From: Sphagnum magellanicum
Lineage: Eukaryota; Streptophyta; Sphagnopsida; Sphagnales; Sphagnaceae
Reading direction: 5' to 3'
Length of the DNA: 64,000 bases
NCBI GenBank assembly: GCA_021904315.1
Contig: CM038911.1
Span: forward strand, 1,676,501-1,740,500
In this document: one piece after another, positions 63,050 through 64,000 of the stretch
Numbering within the stretch: the stretch's first letter is position 1
Layout of the letters: every line of letters starts with the position of its first letter
Position numbers and translations under genes: made by a program
The notes under the pieces: model-generated
Seen by the model: the letters and a program-made list of their open reading frames with translations, nothing else
What the model was told of the DNA's origin: nothing
Database searches by the model: none

Positions 63050-63880
63050 AATACTAACACATGTATCATTGTAATATAGTATGCACTATGTGCAATTCTT
63101 TTGATTGGTTTTACCAATCTCTTTTCCACTCAATGCACAAATTGGGAGTATTTTTCTAGGTTTAAATCCTAGGTTGAGTTATACTTTTATTTTTTAAAGA
63201 TGTCATTTCTTATAAAAATCCCAACCGATTGGTAGAATGGCAAATTTAATAGCTTTCATTGTGTCATTATGACCTTGGTTTCATGAACCATTGGAACAAA
63301 ACAAACAAACAACCTTCTTTCATTGTATAGATATTTAAAAAATTCATTTGAACTTTTATTTGTTCATGATTGTTTCAAAGTTTAATTTTTTTAAGAACTA
63401 ATATGAGATTTACCCACATTTAATTAATAAAATCAATAATAGGCAATCCAAATTCCAATGAGTGTTAATTGAATTTTGGTGTTTCAATTTCCAAAACCAA
63501 TATTAAAATAGATATTACTTTTAGAATCATTACACACCTATAAAATTTTGATTTTTTATAAAAATATTTGAGATGCCCTTCACCCACTTTGCATTGTTTA
63601 TTATATTTATTGAACATCAATTTTAAAGGGTTTTGAAACAAAATTTTGTTTTATTTCTTCTTGACTATGACTATGCATTACACATCCAATTTACTTGGTA
63701 GAAAAAAAAAAAAGATGACCCAACAATTGAAAGGGGAAAAATATGAATATACTTCATAAAATTGGGTGTTAGGCCTACCTCCACCCCAGGTCCAAAAGGG
63801 ACTAACTAGTTCTAAAACTACATCATTTAAATAAAAAAGGTTTCATAAGCATTAGAAATTACATATAGTAAAGGACGTCG
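63050..63880. other. AT-rich DNA, no gene seen
   Basis: No recognisable feature was found. A small hairpin (CTAGG...CCTAG) lies near 63158-63172. Confidence 0.4.
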
Positions 63881-64000
63881 TGAAGCATCATTTCATCCAT
63901 CTGTCCCGTCATCCATCCGTCCATCCATTCGATCATCCATCCATCCTGTCGTGGTCTGTTTACTCCGATGGGGCAGAGAAAGAGTGGAATACAAACGTGG
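63868..64000. other. CpG-containing edge with CCAT-type microsatellite
   Basis: CATCCATC/CGTCCATC units fill about 63893-63945, and CpG becomes frequent again to the end of the window. By analogy with the other CpG-rich blocks here, this may be the 5' end of a gene lying beyond the right edge. Confidence 0.4.

Overview
The window looks like nuclear DNA of a land plant. It has a eukaryotic tRNA-Lys gene, a plant-type caffeate/flavonoid O-methyltransferase (COMT-like) gene with two short GT-AG introns and its pseudogene twin, and a decayed intron-containing SERAC1-like hydrolase gene. Around these lies a very AT-rich, CpG-poor background full of plant-type transposons: CACTA, hAT, Mutator-like, PIF/Harbinger-like and Ty3. 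I cannot name the species. The low gene density and several protein fragments recall bryophyte or other non-seed-plant genomes, but that is only an impression.

Layout. 0-5 kb: AT-rich DNA with tRNA-Lys(CTT) at 1.72 kb and a BED-like transposase scrap at 3.7 kb. 5.2-8.9 kb: a more balanced block with a CpG-rich start that looks like a transcription unit but encodes nothing I recognise. 9-20 kb: transposon debris (CACTA-like MITE, CACTA transposase scrap, a broken retroelement gag region, tandem repeats), ending in a Mutator-like MITE with clean ends. 20.7-23 kb: COMT-like pseudogene, plus strand. 23-30.5 kb: a PIF/Harbinger-like MITE, a CACTA-like end, two tandem arrays and a hAT-like MITE. 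30.5-36.8 kb: a SERAC1-like alpha/beta-hydrolase pseudogene, split by a 3365-bp hAT element that has 10-bp terminal inverted repeats and a perfect 8-bp target duplication. 38-40.7 kb: the second COMT-like gene, minus strand, open across three exons; a perfect 47-bp foldback lies beside it. 41-56 kb: nested copies of one AT-rich repeat family, including a ~1.3-kb foldback and a decayed ORF of unknown family at 51.7-53.2 kb. 56.6-63 kb: DNA full of AGTTGCAA-type motifs, a Ty3 pol fossil and a PIF1-like helicase fragment.

The two COMT-like loci are the arms of an inverted segmental duplication: similarity continues into both flanks, and the arms converge with about 15 kb between them. The plus copy has frameshifts and a stop. 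The minus copy is open but has ATT where its twin has the start ATG. The hydrolase pseudogene and its hAT insertion lie between the arms. I found no clear undescribed functional system. The best candidates for novelty are the foldback at 38.75 kb and the repeat family with its unknown ORF at 45-56 kb.
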